Source: Sinorhizobium terangae (GTDB lineage Bacteria > Pseudomonadota > Alphaproteobacteria > Rhizobiales > Rhizobiaceae). From it: DNA of 64,000 nt. A program made the translations under genes and the position numbers. The notes below the pieces were generated by a model, which saw only the letters and a list, made by a program, of their open reading frames with translations, was not told the DNA's origin and ran no database searches. Each line of letters begins with the position of its first letter. Within the stretch, counting starts at the first letter, position 1. Below, piece after piece: positions 9,246 to 18,279 of this stretch. The stretch is from assembly GCF_009601505.1 (NCBI RefSeq), contig NZ_WITC01000033.1, positions 1 through 64,000 on the forward strand, read 5' to 3'.

Positions 9246-9701
9246 CTACCTGGCGATCTCCCAGAGACGCCGCCGTCCGTCGGGAGCGCCTGACGACCGA
9301 ACCAGCCCCGCCTGTTCCATCCGTTCGAGCAGGCCGGAGAACCTCCCTGCCAGGTTTGGGCGAATCTCGTCGATCTCAGCGCCAAAACCCTCGCGTTCGG
9401 CAAACTGTTTCGACAGATCACCTGCAAGGATCGGCTCTTCCGCATCGCGAAGAAGCTCGAGAACGCCGCGGCGGACATCACGGCCCCTGAGAAGGTCGGT
9501 CACGCGGCGACCAGGGGTCGATCGATCTTTCCTTCTCGGCTGCTGAGAATGCCCAGGCGTTGCACTGGGATCGAAGACCTTGATCACGGTCGCGAAAGCG
9601 GCCTTTTGCGCTTCCAAGACGAGCGCCTCGGCCTTGATCTCCTCAAGTCTGGCCTCCAGTTCAGCCAGCTTTTCCTTCAGTTCTTCGACGACCGACACCA
9701 T
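9246..9701 (-). CDS. Hypothetical coiled-coil and winged-helix-like protein, element passenger
   Basis: About 151 residues. Residues 1-45 form a heptad-rich coiled coil (EELKEKLAELEARLEEI). The C-terminal 80 residues (RRGVLELLRDAEEPILAGDL ... GLVRSSGAPDGRRRLWEI) resemble a winged-helix DNA-binding fold, with the final hairpin typical of MarR- or ArsR-like wings. The start at 9701 follows GGAG nine bases upstream; the further-upstream starts at 9716 and 9737 are weaker. It sits convergent to the transposase just inside the right inverted repeat, so it may regulate transposition. That role is inference. Confidence 0.6.
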   Translation of the reverse strand: MVSVVEELKEKLAELEARLEEIKAEALVLEAQKAAFATVIKVFDPSATPGHSQQPRRKDRSTPGRRVTDLLRGRDVRRGVLELLRDAEEPILAGDLSKQFAEREGFGAEIDEIRPNLAGRFSGLLERMEQAGLVRSSGAPDGRRRLWEIAR

Positions 9702-9753
9702 ACAATCCAACTCCATCGACAGAGCTGGAGGTAACAATTTTTGCAGTCGGAAT

Positions 9754-9798
9754 CTTGTGGCATTTGCTACCTAATTCCGCAAGTTTGTGGGACCGCGA
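9754..9798 (-). repeat. Right terminal inverted repeat of the IS1595-like element
   Basis: The reverse complement reads TCGCGGTC at the outer edge and GTAGCAAATGCCACAAG inside, matching 7288-7333. Confidence 0.8.
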
Positions 9799-9807
9799 CG
9801 GACAGCA

Positions 9808-10314
9808 TCAATTGACATCCACAGCCCGCTCCAGGTTCACCAATCGTTCCTTGCAGATGGTTTCAACAAGCCGGTGAAGGTGCCGGATTCGTTCGAGGAT
9901 CCAGGCGAGCGCTTCCTCGGTGATCTCGAAATGTTTCGAGTAACGCGCCTTCACATAGGCCTCGTTGAGTATGTTGTACCAGGCGGTAAAGCGGTGTTGG
10001 TCACGCGGCCACGCCTCGACGAGCCGGCGATCGTGATCCTCGGCAAGCCCGCGGAGGAATTTCAAGTTGTGCGACGGTGGGCTGTAGTTGGTAAGCGTTA
10101 GGAGCACGCACGAATACGCCGTTTCGACTGCTTGGTGGAGCAGAAAGGCGGCGAGGGCGAGATTGGATTTGTCTTGGTAAAAACGACCACCATCAACGAA
10201 ATCCTTCGCATTCGCGAAATGTCTCTCGAAATGCTCCCGTGCCACCCTGAGTGCGTCGGCCGGAGACAGCCGTCTCGGCTCGGCCAGCCGGCGATCATCG
10301 AGCTCGTAGAGCAC
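9808..10314 (-). CDS. HEPN domain protein, remnant of an MNT-HEPN fusion
   Basis: A 168-residue HEPN protein: SPPSHNL, LHQAVETAYS and the C-terminal ITEEALAWILER helices are characteristic. In the parent family a nucleotidyltransferase (MNT) domain precedes HEPN. Here the frame continues upstream to about 10380 with recognisable linker sequence (AGQYFSVDIRREGIVLYEL) but the nucleotidyltransferase part is absent. The first usable start is a GTG at 10314. It is therefore a 5'-truncated gene or a stand-alone HEPN. A second, more damaged copy lies at 17090-17542. Confidence 0.72.
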   Translation of the reverse strand: MLYELDDRRLAEPRRLSPADALRVAREHFERHFANAKDFVDGGRFYQDKSNLALAAFLLHQAVETAYSCVLLTLTNYSPPSHNLKFLRGLAEDHDRRLVEAWPRDQHRFTAWYNILNEAYVKARYSKHFEITEEALAWILERIRHLHRLVETICKERLVNLERAVDVN

Positions 10315-10697
10315 GATGCCTTCGCGGCGGATGTCGACAGAGAAATATTGCCCGGCTTGTATGGCGTCCTGCTGATGATCGCACTCTGCTTCGCCGGCAG
10401 TTGGGTCCTGGCCTCTCTGGCCTCCGCAATATTCTGACTGAGCGCTCTAAAATGATCTACTTTAGACGGCTCCACCATGCCACTTATCAGGCACGAAGGC
10501 TGTGGGTGGAAGTGGTTGGAAGCGGTTGCCGGCGCTCAGCGCCGGAAACATAGTTTCGGCGAGCGTCGACGTCTAAAAAATTGGCGGATGTAAATTCTCG
10601 CGGACTAAAAATCACAATCCCACAGCATATTTGGGGGAGTAGGATTTCTATTTACCTTTCAAGGCATAACATCCCTGAACCACTTGGGGAGGGGGAT

Positions 10698-10895
10698 ATG
10701 AGACTCGCATTCAGTTTATTACTTGCCGCAATTGGTATTTCGTTTTTGCTGCCAAGCGACGGCTATAAGGCAGCCTTCTTTATCGCATGCGCGCCCTTTG
10801 CATACTTTCTCACAAAGGAAACATCGATTGAGCCTCAGCGCGCGTTTGCAGGCACGGATCAAGCAACCAGCGATGACGACGATTACACCACCTGA
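10698..10895 (+). CDS. Small hypothetical membrane protein
   Basis: A 65-residue protein starting at an ATG preceded by GGGGAGGGGGAT, a strong ribosome-binding site; this decides the start over the longer upstream frame. Two hydrophobic stretches (RLAFSLLLAAIGISFLL and AAFFIACAPFAYFL) are followed by an acidic tail ending DDDDYTT. Function unknown. A terminator-like hairpin follows at 10941-10966. Confidence 0.55.
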   Translation: MRLAFSLLLAAIGISFLLPSDGYKAAFFIACAPFAYFLTKETSIEPQRAFAGTDQATSDDDDYTT

Positions 10896-10940
10896 GCGTG
10901 CGTAGGCAGAAGTCCTGCTTAGCGGGCTCAGTCCGATGGC

Positions 10941-10966
10941 AATAAAAACCCCACCGAAGCGGGTTT
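10941..10966 (-). terminator. Rho-independent terminator of the RTX gene
   Basis: On the minus strand AAACCC pairs with GGGTTT across a nine-base loop and is followed by TTATT. It lies about 20 bases beyond the stop codon of the leftward RTX gene at 10988. It could also act weakly on the rightward small membrane gene. Confidence 0.6.
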
Positions 10967-10987
10967 GATCTCGCGCATGCCGTCCGG

Positions 10988-12298
10988 TCAGAGGATGAAA
11001 TAGTCCTTCGTCAGAGTCACGGCGTCATCCAGATGGATCTTGAGATCGACGACCTTGTCGCCGTTCACGTCCGCGTAAATGTAGGTGTCGGATGCCAGCT
11101 GTTCGTAGCGCAGCTGTCCCGCGCTTCCGTTGAACGCAGCCGTCCCCACAAAGGAGAATGCCTGATTTCCCGTCAGTTTCGTGCTTGCGTCGATCGCCGA
11201 GAGATCGATCTTGTCCTGCTCGCTTAAATTGAAGTCGAAGATCGTATCGAACGTCGAGTTGGACGATTCAGAAATGGCCTGGAAGATGTGTCTGTCGGCG
11301 CCGAGACCACCGTAAAGGCTGTCGGCTCCTCCGCCACCATAGAGCCAGTCATTGCCCGAGCCCGCGGCGATGATGTCGTTGCCGCCGCCGCCAGTCATGC
11401 CATTCGCACCTGCGGTGCCGAACAGCTGGTCGGCGAAATTGGAGCCGATCAGATTTTCGACCAACGAGTAGCTGTCACCCTTCGCGTCCCCAGTGTTACT
11501 GCTCGGGCTGCTAAGTTTGGCGATAACGCCGGCCGCAGCGTTGGCATACGACGCGGCATCGGTTCCATTGCCGCCGATGAGCTGGTCGCCGCCGGCACCT
11601 CCGATCAACGCATCGTTGCCATCGCCACCATTTAGAGTGTTGGCGGCCGAGCTCCCGAAGAGCACGTCATTGAAACGCGAGCCGAGCAGATTCTCAATGG
11701 CGATGTAGGTGTCACCCTTGGCATCGTTGGTATTGATCGATGGCGCGATGAGACTTGCGGTAACCCCAACCGCAGCAGTGGAGTAAGAGGCAGTATCGAA
11801 GCCGGCGCCGCCTTCCAATCGGTCCTGGCCAACACCGCCGATGAGTGTATCGTTGCCGGCGTAGCCGAGGAGGACATCGTTTCCGCCGTTGCCGTTGATA
11901 GTGTCGTTGCCATCGTAGGCATATAGGAGATCGGCCAGATTGCCGCCAGAGATCGAATCGTTGCCTTTCAAGATTTCGATGATCACACCAGCATCATCGG
12001 TTGTGCTGTAGGTCCGCGCAGCCGCGGCGATCTTGGTGGCGGCGATACTCCCGCCTTCCACATAGAACAGCCGCTGGCCGTTGTAGAAGGCAGCATAGCT
12101 CGTCACTGTCCCGGCGATCGGCTCCCCGTAGGCGTTGTAAGCGAACCCACTGCCACGAAACTCCTCCACCGTCCCATCGCCGTAGTCGACGCGGAAGAGT
12201 GTCCCAGATTGCACGTATGAATAGCCATAATAGATCGAGCTGAAATCAAAGGCGCTCATATTGAGCGAATAGTTTGACACAACAGTGATTTTCGCCAT
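10988..12298 (-). CDS. RTX-type calcium-binding secreted protein (1)
   Basis: About 436 residues, with hemolysin-type glycine/aspartate nonapeptide repeats (GGxGxDxLx) in three blocks, for example GNGGNDVLLG, GGDGNDALIGG and GGGGADSLYGG. These bind calcium and fold as beta-rolls after export. The C-terminal 100 residues (FDTIFDFNLSEQDKIDLSAI ... DYFIL) match the serralysin-like C-terminal region that carries a type I secretion signal. No type I transporter is encoded nearby. The start at 12298 (MAKITVVSN) is preferred over the ATG four codons upstream because it follows a G-rich site. No enzymatic domain is visible. Confidence 0.85.
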   Translation of the reverse strand: MAKITVVSNYSLNMSAFDFSSIYYGYSYVQSGTLFRVDYGDGTVEEFRGSGFAYNAYGEPIAGTVTSYAAFYNGQRLFYVEGGSIAATKIAAAARTYSTTDDAGVIIEILKGNDSISGGNLADLLYAYDGNDTINGNGGNDVLLGYAGNDTLIGGVGQDRLEGGAGFDTASYSTAAVGVTASLIAPSINTNDAKGDTYIAIENLLGSRFNDVLFGSSAANTLNGGDGNDALIGGAGGDQLIGGNGTDAASYANAAAGVIAKLSSPSSNTGDAKGDSYSLVENLIGSNFADQLFGTAGANGMTGGGGNDIIAAGSGNDWLYGGGGADSLYGGLGADRHIFQAISESSNSTFDTIFDFNLSEQDKIDLSAIDASTKLTGNQAFSFVGTAAFNGSAGQLRYEQLASDTYIYADVNGDKVVDLKIHLDDAVTLTKDYFIL

Positions 12299-12591
12299 GC
12301 ATGCCCCCATACCTAACGGTTCAAGGCATAAAACAGTTTTAAGTTGTAGGCAATGACCTCTCCTGCTTAGCTCGGCAATTGCGGATCAGAGCCAACAGTG
12401 ATGGACGCTCCAGGAGCGCTCGCTAAGTGGCCCACTTTTTGATAGTCATGGCTTTTAGTCCACCAATTCACGTTGAAGTTGATCATTTTAAAGTTGAATA
12501 GAATAAAATATTAATGAAACTTTTGGCTGCAGTTTTCCTGCCATGCGGTTAGACATACCGCACTTCACAACTAATGGGGCGGGAGGGCTGC

Positions 12592-12914
12592 GTGAGGCTT
12601 GTGCTACATATCGGCACTGATAAAGACCGGGACCGCATCGATACAAGAGACGCTGACCGCATTGCGCGGGTTCTTGTCAGAGCGAAAAATCCTCTATCCG
12701 GAGATTTTCGCCGATTGATTCCACATCGGGATTTCTGCTTATGCGATGGACGACACCCGCATTGATGGCACGAAGCAGACACTAGCCCTCACGAACCCTG
12801 AAGAAATCCCGGCTTTCCGGCAGCACGTTGACGAGCAATTTCGCGCCGAGATCGAGCCAGGCAAGCCGGACTCAGATGAATATCTCCGGAGCGCCTCTAT
12901 TCCGGACAGGTGAT
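12592..12914 (+). pseudogene. Sulfotransferase-like gene remnant
   Basis: A GTG start after GGGAGGGCTGC begins VRLVLHIGTDK, the typical beta-strand and phosphate-binding-loop entry of sulfotransferases. Removing one G near 12625 restores K-TGTASIQETL, the expected 5'-phosphosulfate loop, followed by ALRGFLSERKILYPEIF. A TGA interrupts the frame soon after; similarity continues as FHIGISAYAMDDTRID to a stop at 12912-12914. The gene is thus broken by one insertion, one nonsense codon and loss of the 3' half. Family assignment rests on motif recognition only. Confidence 0.6.
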
Positions 12915-13154
12915 CTTGACGGCGAGCACCAGTGGATCGGCCATAACCATCCGTTCCCGACGTATCATGAGATGGACGACCTGATTGCGGATCCATCATC
13001 CGAATCAGAGGCAAGACGAGGGTCACTCAACCTGTACCACTTCAGATCAAAATGGCCGACCTCCAGAGGCCGCCAATGACGGTGTCAAATGTCGAGGCGG
13101 AGAAATCGGACCACTCTTCTCCGTCGACAAACTCCTTCGAGCCCCGTCTCATGG

Positions 13155-13268
13155 CTAAACCGCCATCAGCACTGCCAGCGGGATTGACCACGCCGCAGTT
13201 AGGCCGATGATGATGGCGATCAGTTCCTTCATAAGAAAGCGCTCAAGGTGGCGTCGACGGTTGCTCAT
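13155..13268 (-). CDS. 37-residue membrane peptide
   Basis: A short open frame with GAAGGA about five bases upstream of ATG. It encodes a basic N-terminus (MSNRRRHLERF) followed by one hydrophobic helix (ELIAIIIGLTAAWSIPLAVL). The charge pattern (positive inside, then a single span) and the ribosome-binding site favour a genuine small membrane protein. It lies alone between two decayed genes. Function unknown. Confidence 0.5.
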   Translation of the reverse strand: MSNRRRHLERFLMKELIAIIIGLTAAWSIPLAVLMAV

Positions 13269-13414
13269 CGTATGTTCCTTCGTCCGCTACTTTCGTTGTG
13301 AAGGTAGCCACAAGAAGGTCTTACGAACAGTTATAATCTACTAAAACCGTGGTGTTACTGTGGAAAGATTGTCCGCCCGCGGCAGGTTGTGCTCGTTGTG
13401 GCGGTAGAGGCTCC

Positions 13415-13690
13415 CGCTCGAATCGTCGGCTATGAGCCGTCGACCAGCTTGGCGCGATCGGGCGCCTGCTGCTAGCGGCAAGAAAATGCGAGGTCTCGTC
13501 TATGTCGGCCGCTGCGGGACCGGCTGGAGCCATCAGGAATCCATCGAGCTGCGCGAGCTACTCGATGCCATCAGGACCGAAAAAGTTAGCGGTGTCGCTA
13601 CGGCGCAAGGGCGCTGTAGTCGTGCGCCCCGTGCTCAGGACAGCAAACTGGGTCTCCGCACGTTGCCAGCTTGGAGTGTTGGTTCGTGCC
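13415..13690 (+). pseudogene. ATP-dependent DNA ligase D (LigD) fragment
   Basis: Pieces in different plus-strand frames join to give IVGYEPSTS, GRLLLAARK, LVYVGRCGTGWSHQESIEL and then RRKGAVVVRPVL. This order matches the OB-fold part of the ligase domain in bacterial LigD or LigC enzymes of non-homologous end joining. At least two frameshifts and the absence of the rest of the gene show it is a relic. Confidence 0.65.
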
Positions 13691-13735
13691 CAAGGCTGTT
13701 CAAGCCAGCGGCCGTTGCTCCGCTCGACATTACGC

Positions 13736-15337
13736 CTAGACAATGAAGAAATCGGCGGCAGTCATCCCGATATTCAGGCTGACCGTCGCGAAATGAATTG
13801 AACCACCGGCCGCGTTCCCATTGCTGTCGTAGAATAATCTGCCGGTATCACTCTCATAGATGATCCTGTCATTGGCGTCAGCCGCGAGCCCGGTCGTGTT
13901 ATTGACGAACTGCGCTGCCGTCAGGGCCCCGGTACCGACGATGGCTGTGAAGACCGCATTTTCCAACCGGATCGTGTCGTCCGCGACGTTGAAGCCATTG
14001 ATCGTGTCAACATTCGTCGTGGCATTTAGCGCAGTGTTGAAGAAGAATGTATCCAAGCCAGTGGAGCCAGTCAGGCTATCGTTACCGAGTCCGCCATTGA
14101 TCAGGTCGTTTCCGGCACCACCGTTGAGACTGTTGTTGCCGGCGTTTCCCGTCAAAGCATTGTTCAAGGTGTTCCCGGCGCCGTTTATGTTGGCGGTTCC
14201 AAGCAGAGCGAGATGTTCGACGCCGCCAAAAACGACAGGCGCGCTACTCAAGCTGAAAGATATCGACGAGCGAACCGTATCTGTCCCGGAGCCGTTGTCT
14301 CCATTCTCGTCGATGACGTCACCAGTGTTGTCCACGAAATAGGTATCGTTTCCTTGTCCGCCACGCATTTGATCGGCGCCGCCGGCGCCATTCAGTGAAT
14401 CGTTGCCTCCGTGGCCTCTGAGAAAATTTGAAACAGCATTGCCAACGATAGTGTCTGCGAAATCCGTCCCGCGCACATTCTCGATGCTCGTCAAGGTATC
14501 CTGCGCGCCGAACCCGTCTTTGGCGACGCCGGTCGTGAGATTCACGTTGACGCCGAAATCGCCGCCCCTGTTGACGTCCCTATGATATCGGACTGTGTCG
14601 ATACCGCCGCCACCGTTGATCGTGTCCCTTCCGCCGAGCCCCATAAAATCTTCGCCTGACGCGGAACCCACAAACGTATCGGCAAACTGTGTGCCCCGAA
14701 ACTCCTCGAAATTGCTGAACGTCTCGGAAAAGCCGTAAGGGTCGATCACCGTGCCGGTGGATGCATTTAGATTGACGCCGCGGAAAGCGGATGGGGTGAA
14801 ATACGCATCGTCGAAGCTGAGGATGTCAAAGCCAGCGCCGCCATTATATGTGTCATCTCCATCGCCGCCGGATACGAAATCATCACCGCCGTTGCCGTTC
14901 AAGACGTCATTGCCGCCGCGGCCCTGGATCGAGTCGTTCCCGGCAGAACCATGGACCGTGTCAGCATTGTTCAGAAGCCACCCCTCCAGCCCGAATCTAT
15001 CAAATCCCGTGGCGGCGTTTTGAAACAGTTCGAGCGACAGGCTCAGGCCGCTGATCGTCTGGACGAGCGTTCCATTGTGTTGCAGCAACTGGATGGAAGA
15101 GATCGTCCCGCCAATTGGATAGCCGCTGGCGTCGAAGGCGAACCCTGTGCCGAAAAGCTCTAATCTCAGACCATTCCCGAGCCCGAAAAGAACCTGCGTG
15201 CTGGTCGCGCTGATACGCGTTGCCGTGTGCATGTCGACCAATTCACCGAATGACCCGTTGTAGTCGAATCCCGCAATCGGTGGGTTGTACTGGTTGGGAT
15301 ATATCCCGCCTGGAAAGGAGTAGGTAACCGTAGCCAT
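13736..15337 (-). CDS. RTX-type calcium-binding secreted protein (2)
   Basis: A 533-residue paralogue of the protein at 10988-12298. The N-terminal 110 residues are a beta-rich domain shared in pattern with it. Then come repeats such as GGNGGDDFVSGGDGDD, GHGGNDSLNGAGGADQMRGG and GNAGNNSLNGGAGNDLINGG. The C-terminus ends NIGMTAADFFIV, a hydrophobic terminus typical of type I secretion substrates. The ATG follows GGGGGAAAC. No catalytic module is visible; a surface or biofilm role is inference. Confidence 0.85.
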   Translation of the reverse strand: MATVTYSFPGGIYPNQYNPPIAGFDYNGSFGELVDMHTATRISATSTQVLFGLGNGLRLELFGTGFAFDASGYPIGGTISSIQLLQHNGTLVQTISGLSLSLELFQNAATGFDRFGLEGWLLNNADTVHGSAGNDSIQGRGGNDVLNGNGGDDFVSGGDGDDTYNGGAGFDILSFDDAYFTPSAFRGVNLNASTGTVIDPYGFSETFSNFEEFRGTQFADTFVGSASGEDFMGLGGRDTINGGGGIDTVRYHRDVNRGGDFGVNVNLTTGVAKDGFGAQDTLTSIENVRGTDFADTIVGNAVSNFLRGHGGNDSLNGAGGADQMRGGQGNDTYFVDNTGDVIDENGDNGSGTDTVRSSISFSLSSAPVVFGGVEHLALLGTANINGAGNTLNNALTGNAGNNSLNGGAGNDLINGGLGNDSLTGSTGLDTFFFNTALNATTNVDTINGFNVADDTIRLENAVFTAIVGTGALTAAQFVNNTTGLAADANDRIIYESDTGRLFYDSNGNAAGGSIHFATVSLNIGMTAADFFIV

Positions 15338-16266
15338 GTTTCCCCCATGCCGGGACGTGCCCAGCTCAACTATAGTTGTGCAGGATAGGTGGAAGTTTGC
15401 TTGGTTCGGTAGTCTATTTTAGACTATTCAGATTATCAGCAAGCGAGAGTTTTGTCACATCACCCGTTTGGGTAGATGGTGGTCCTCGCTGTGCGATATA
15501 GCCCCATCGGTCGGCTCGACAAATCAACGGCCCGTGGCATCGTTACGCTCCAAGGTTGCTGGCAACCAATTGTGCCCGCGCTGTAGTTTCTCTCCCGCGG
15601 GCTCCCCTTTGTCTTTAGCCGGTCAATCTCTCCGCCAGCATGTCAGCTTCGCGTCAATTGTCCCTACGAAGTGGTTGTCTAGCTCTGGCCAAGAAAAACA
15701 GAACCCATCGGCTCGCTAACCGAGACTTCGGATGTGCGCCAGCTTGAAAATCACGCCCCCGGCTAGCGATGGTCGTGAAGCAGGCGACCGAAGCGGCGAC
15801 GTCGATGCGGGTAGTTGAGAAACGCTTAGCAGCCTCGCTGCCAACATGCCGTCACTCGCGAATACTTCGGAGAATCGAGGCGAGCCAGAAAGAGGGCAGG
15901 CATAGCGCGGCGCCTGTCGAGGGCGGTGCGCGTTAGTGAAGCCTGTCCCGGGGCTCAAAAGACGAAAAATTGGGCGACTGAAACTGAAAGTGACAATCCT
16001 GCAGACAGAATGGCGAATTGCACAGACTTGCCGCTACCGTTGCCATCCGCGGTATAAAACAGTTTGCGGGATTCGCGACGCGCTAAACGAATCCTGGGGG
16101 ATGATTGGCAACCGACTCCAACTGTCACGCTTTAGCGCGAGGCGCCGCGTAGTATGCCTTCCACGCACCACTAAAAAATAATGCCTTCCAACCCCAAAAG
16201 GTGGATGGACAAGTTCCGCGATATTTTGCTGTTCTGAGCACTCAGTGGTTGCTGTGCGGGGAAGAC
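15338..16266. other. Region without a recognisable gene
   Basis: About 930 bases between RTX gene 2 and the broken RTX-like gene. Short frames on both strands show no family resemblance or ribosome-binding sites. An AT-rich segment with near-palindromic GTCTATTTTAGAC at 15411-15423 lies upstream of RTX gene 2 and might be an operator, without further support. Confidence 0.45.
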
Positions 16267-16993
16267 ATGACGCGATACATGACGTCTGATTTTATCGGTT
16301 CTGGGATTCAGGTAACGGTTGGCGCTTATTCGAACGCCATCGCTCTTGGCGAAAGCCTTTACGTGAAGGCGGGTGTCCTCATCGGACGCACCGACGGCGG
16401 GGGGCGCCGATTACACGGTTTATTCACTAAATGCCGGTGATGCCACCGTCTACGGCACGATTTTCAACGACACCGGCATCGCATTTCAGATCGGCGATCC
16501 GTCGGATTCATATTTAGGTGTCCAGAAGCTCACCGTCGGGGAAACTGGACTTATAGAAAGTCTGAACGGTATCGCAGTTTGCTTCAATAGTTACGCTGAC
16601 GTTAGGAACCATGGCGAAGTACCGGGGCATCAGGGACTGCTTATCGGAAGAACAGGCACTCAGAACCTGGGAATAAGCACGGTGCACAACGCCGGCGTAA
16701 TTTACGCCGGCAGCTAAGTATTGGGGTGCTTCCAAGCGATCGTCAGAGACTCCGGTTCAATCGAGGACATTCACATCGTCAATGACGGATTGATGTCGTC
16801 AAAGATCGGCTCAACCATCGGCGTCGCCGATTATGCCTGGCGCTACGGAATGAATGCTCGGGACTTTGTCACCAATATTGGCAAGATGATCGGAGACGTT
16901 CGCTTGGGCGCCGGCGACGATGTCTTTGATGGGCAGCGCGGGCTCATGGAAGCTCGAGCATTCTCTCAAATGGGGCGTAAGACCGATGATTGA
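16267..16993 (+). pseudogene. Broken RTX-like beta-repeat protein gene
   Basis: The start MTRYMTSDFIGSGIQVTVGA is followed within 120 bases by a frameshift in a G-run (near 16400). Reading continues in the next frame (GADYTVYSLNAGDATVYGTI ... VHNAGVIYAGS), is interrupted by an in-frame TAA at 16715-16717, and resumes as DSGSIEDIHIVNDGLM to VRLGAGDDVFDGQRG. The last piece is the start of an RTX calcium repeat, after which the gene is lost. Similar N-terminal domains occur in rhizobial calcium-binding proteins. It is a third RTX locus in this stretch. Confidence 0.6.
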
Positions 16994-17089
16994 TGTCAGG
17001 CGAAATGCTTATACTCACCACGGGGCGTCGCTATATCGGCTGACCGCCCTCTGATTCGTGATGCCGACCACGCCGGCTCAGCGGTCCCT

Positions 17090-17542
17090 CTATTTTACCT
17101 TCTCGCCGAGATCCGCTAGTCGCGTTGCGCAGACCTCCTCTACTAATCGGTGAAGATGTTCAGTCCGCTCAAGAAGCCATCTGAGCGCTTCTTCGGTGAT
17201 CTCGAAGTGCTTAGAATAGCGCGCTTTCACATACGCCTCGTTGAGGATGTTGTACCAAGCGGTATAGCGGTGTTGATCGCGTGGCCAAACCTCGACCAAG
17301 CGGCGGTCACGGTCTTCCGCAAGGCCTCGCAGGAACTTCAAATTGTGCGAGGGCGGGCTGTGATTAGTCAGGGTGAGAAGCAGACGGGAATACGCAGACT
17401 CGACGGACTGATGAAGTTCGAACGCAGCTAAGTTCAAGTCCCCTCGGCAAGATAGAACTTAGCACCTTTGGCAAACGAAGTCGCATATCTGAAGACCCTT
17501 TCAAAATGCTCCCTCGCCACCCTTAGCGCTTCGGCTGGGGTA
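17090..17542 (-). pseudogene. Second HEPN copy, frameshifted
   Basis: It shares most residues with the HEPN protein at 9808-10314 (SPPSHNLKFLRGLAED, WPRDQHRYTAWYNILNEAYV, ARYSKHFEITEEAL). A frameshift in a G-run near 17440 separates the first part (PAEALRVAREHFERVF ... FYLAEG) from the rest (DLNLAAFELHQSVESAYS). It ends abruptly near 17542, where Rhs sequence of the opposite strand begins, so the junction is a recombination breakpoint. Confidence 0.7.
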
Positions 17543-17544
17543 TG

Positions 17545-18279
17545 AGGCACGGCCGGACTTCATCATCGCCGCCAATGGCCATTCAATCTCGAAGACGACG
17601 AAGCGGATCAAAACGATCGTCGTGAAGACCGGTGCGGCCGAGTCGGCCGGTTATACGCTCGCTTATGATCAGGCGCCGCTGAGCCAGGCATCACGGCTCA
17701 TCTCGGTGCAGCACTTCGGCAGTGATCTCGTCCTCGATGCGGCCAACACGATCACCGGCGGCACCGCGCTGCCGAAGACCACTTTCGACTACAACGATGC
17801 GAGCGGTACCGGCTTTACCAACGTCAAGACGATCGCCGGGCTGGTGGGGGCGCCCTATCAGCGGCGGAAGTTCGGATACACGATAGACGACCACTACGGA
17901 CCGCTCGAGAGACGCTACAGAACCTTCTGGGTGCCTGCGGTTTACCAAAACCGGGGACAGCTTTGCCATCGACGTCAACGATTGTCTCGCTGCCGACACG
18001 GCTTCGAACGCGGTTACGGATACGCGCCTCAAGAGTCTCTGTGGCAATGGCTCGAGCTATGCCATCGACTGGGAAGGCGATGGTCGCGACGGCCTCACGT
18101 CGTTCGGCAAGGGCCATGGCAACTTCTACGGCGACGCTCGCGCTCAGAGGATTGGCGCCAGCGGCATTAATAATGGCGGTGTTCCGGTCACTCTCACCGT
18201 CAACCAGAACGGCGTCAGTGAGACGCCCACCATCGGGATCGTCAAATGCGGCTCCACCCTCCAATGCGGCCGGAACTGG
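17545..18279 (+). pseudogene. 5'-truncated start of the Rhs/SpvB toxin gene
   Basis: Coding sequence of the Rhs gene begins without a start codon at EARPDFIIAANGHSISK, immediately after the HEPN relic. It runs in one frame to about 17905 ([20 protein letters not shown]) and then continues in the frame of the long Rhs reading frame ([18 protein letters not shown] onward). The sequence is the end of an SpvB-like N-terminal region. The missing preceding part resembles the fragment at 42617-43470, which ends at FFYDVRPDY. Confidence 0.7.

Larger units (their letters stand above)
7288..9798. mobile_element. IS1595/ISXO2-like transposable element with passenger genes
   Basis: Terminal inverted repeats of about 45 bp bracket this 2.5-kb unit. 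The left copy is 7288-7333 and the right copy 9754-9798. They share TCGCGGTC at the outer edge and the inner block GTAGCAAATGCCACAAG, with a one-base indel between. Inside are an ISXO2-type transposase (8018-9166, plus) and two further genes of unknown function (7398-7823 plus; 9246-9701 minus). IS1595-family elements are known to carry passenger genes. No target-site duplication was recognised, so the outermost bases are uncertain. Confidence 0.75.

Noticed and set aside
8228-9481. 417-codon minus-strand frame over the IS1595 transposase
   Set aside because: The transposase frame has zinc-ribbon and catalytic motifs; the opposite frame has none.
11300-11960. Tandem DNA repeats as a regulatory array
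   Set aside because: The periodicity is explained by the coding of glycine/aspartate nonapeptides in the RTX gene.
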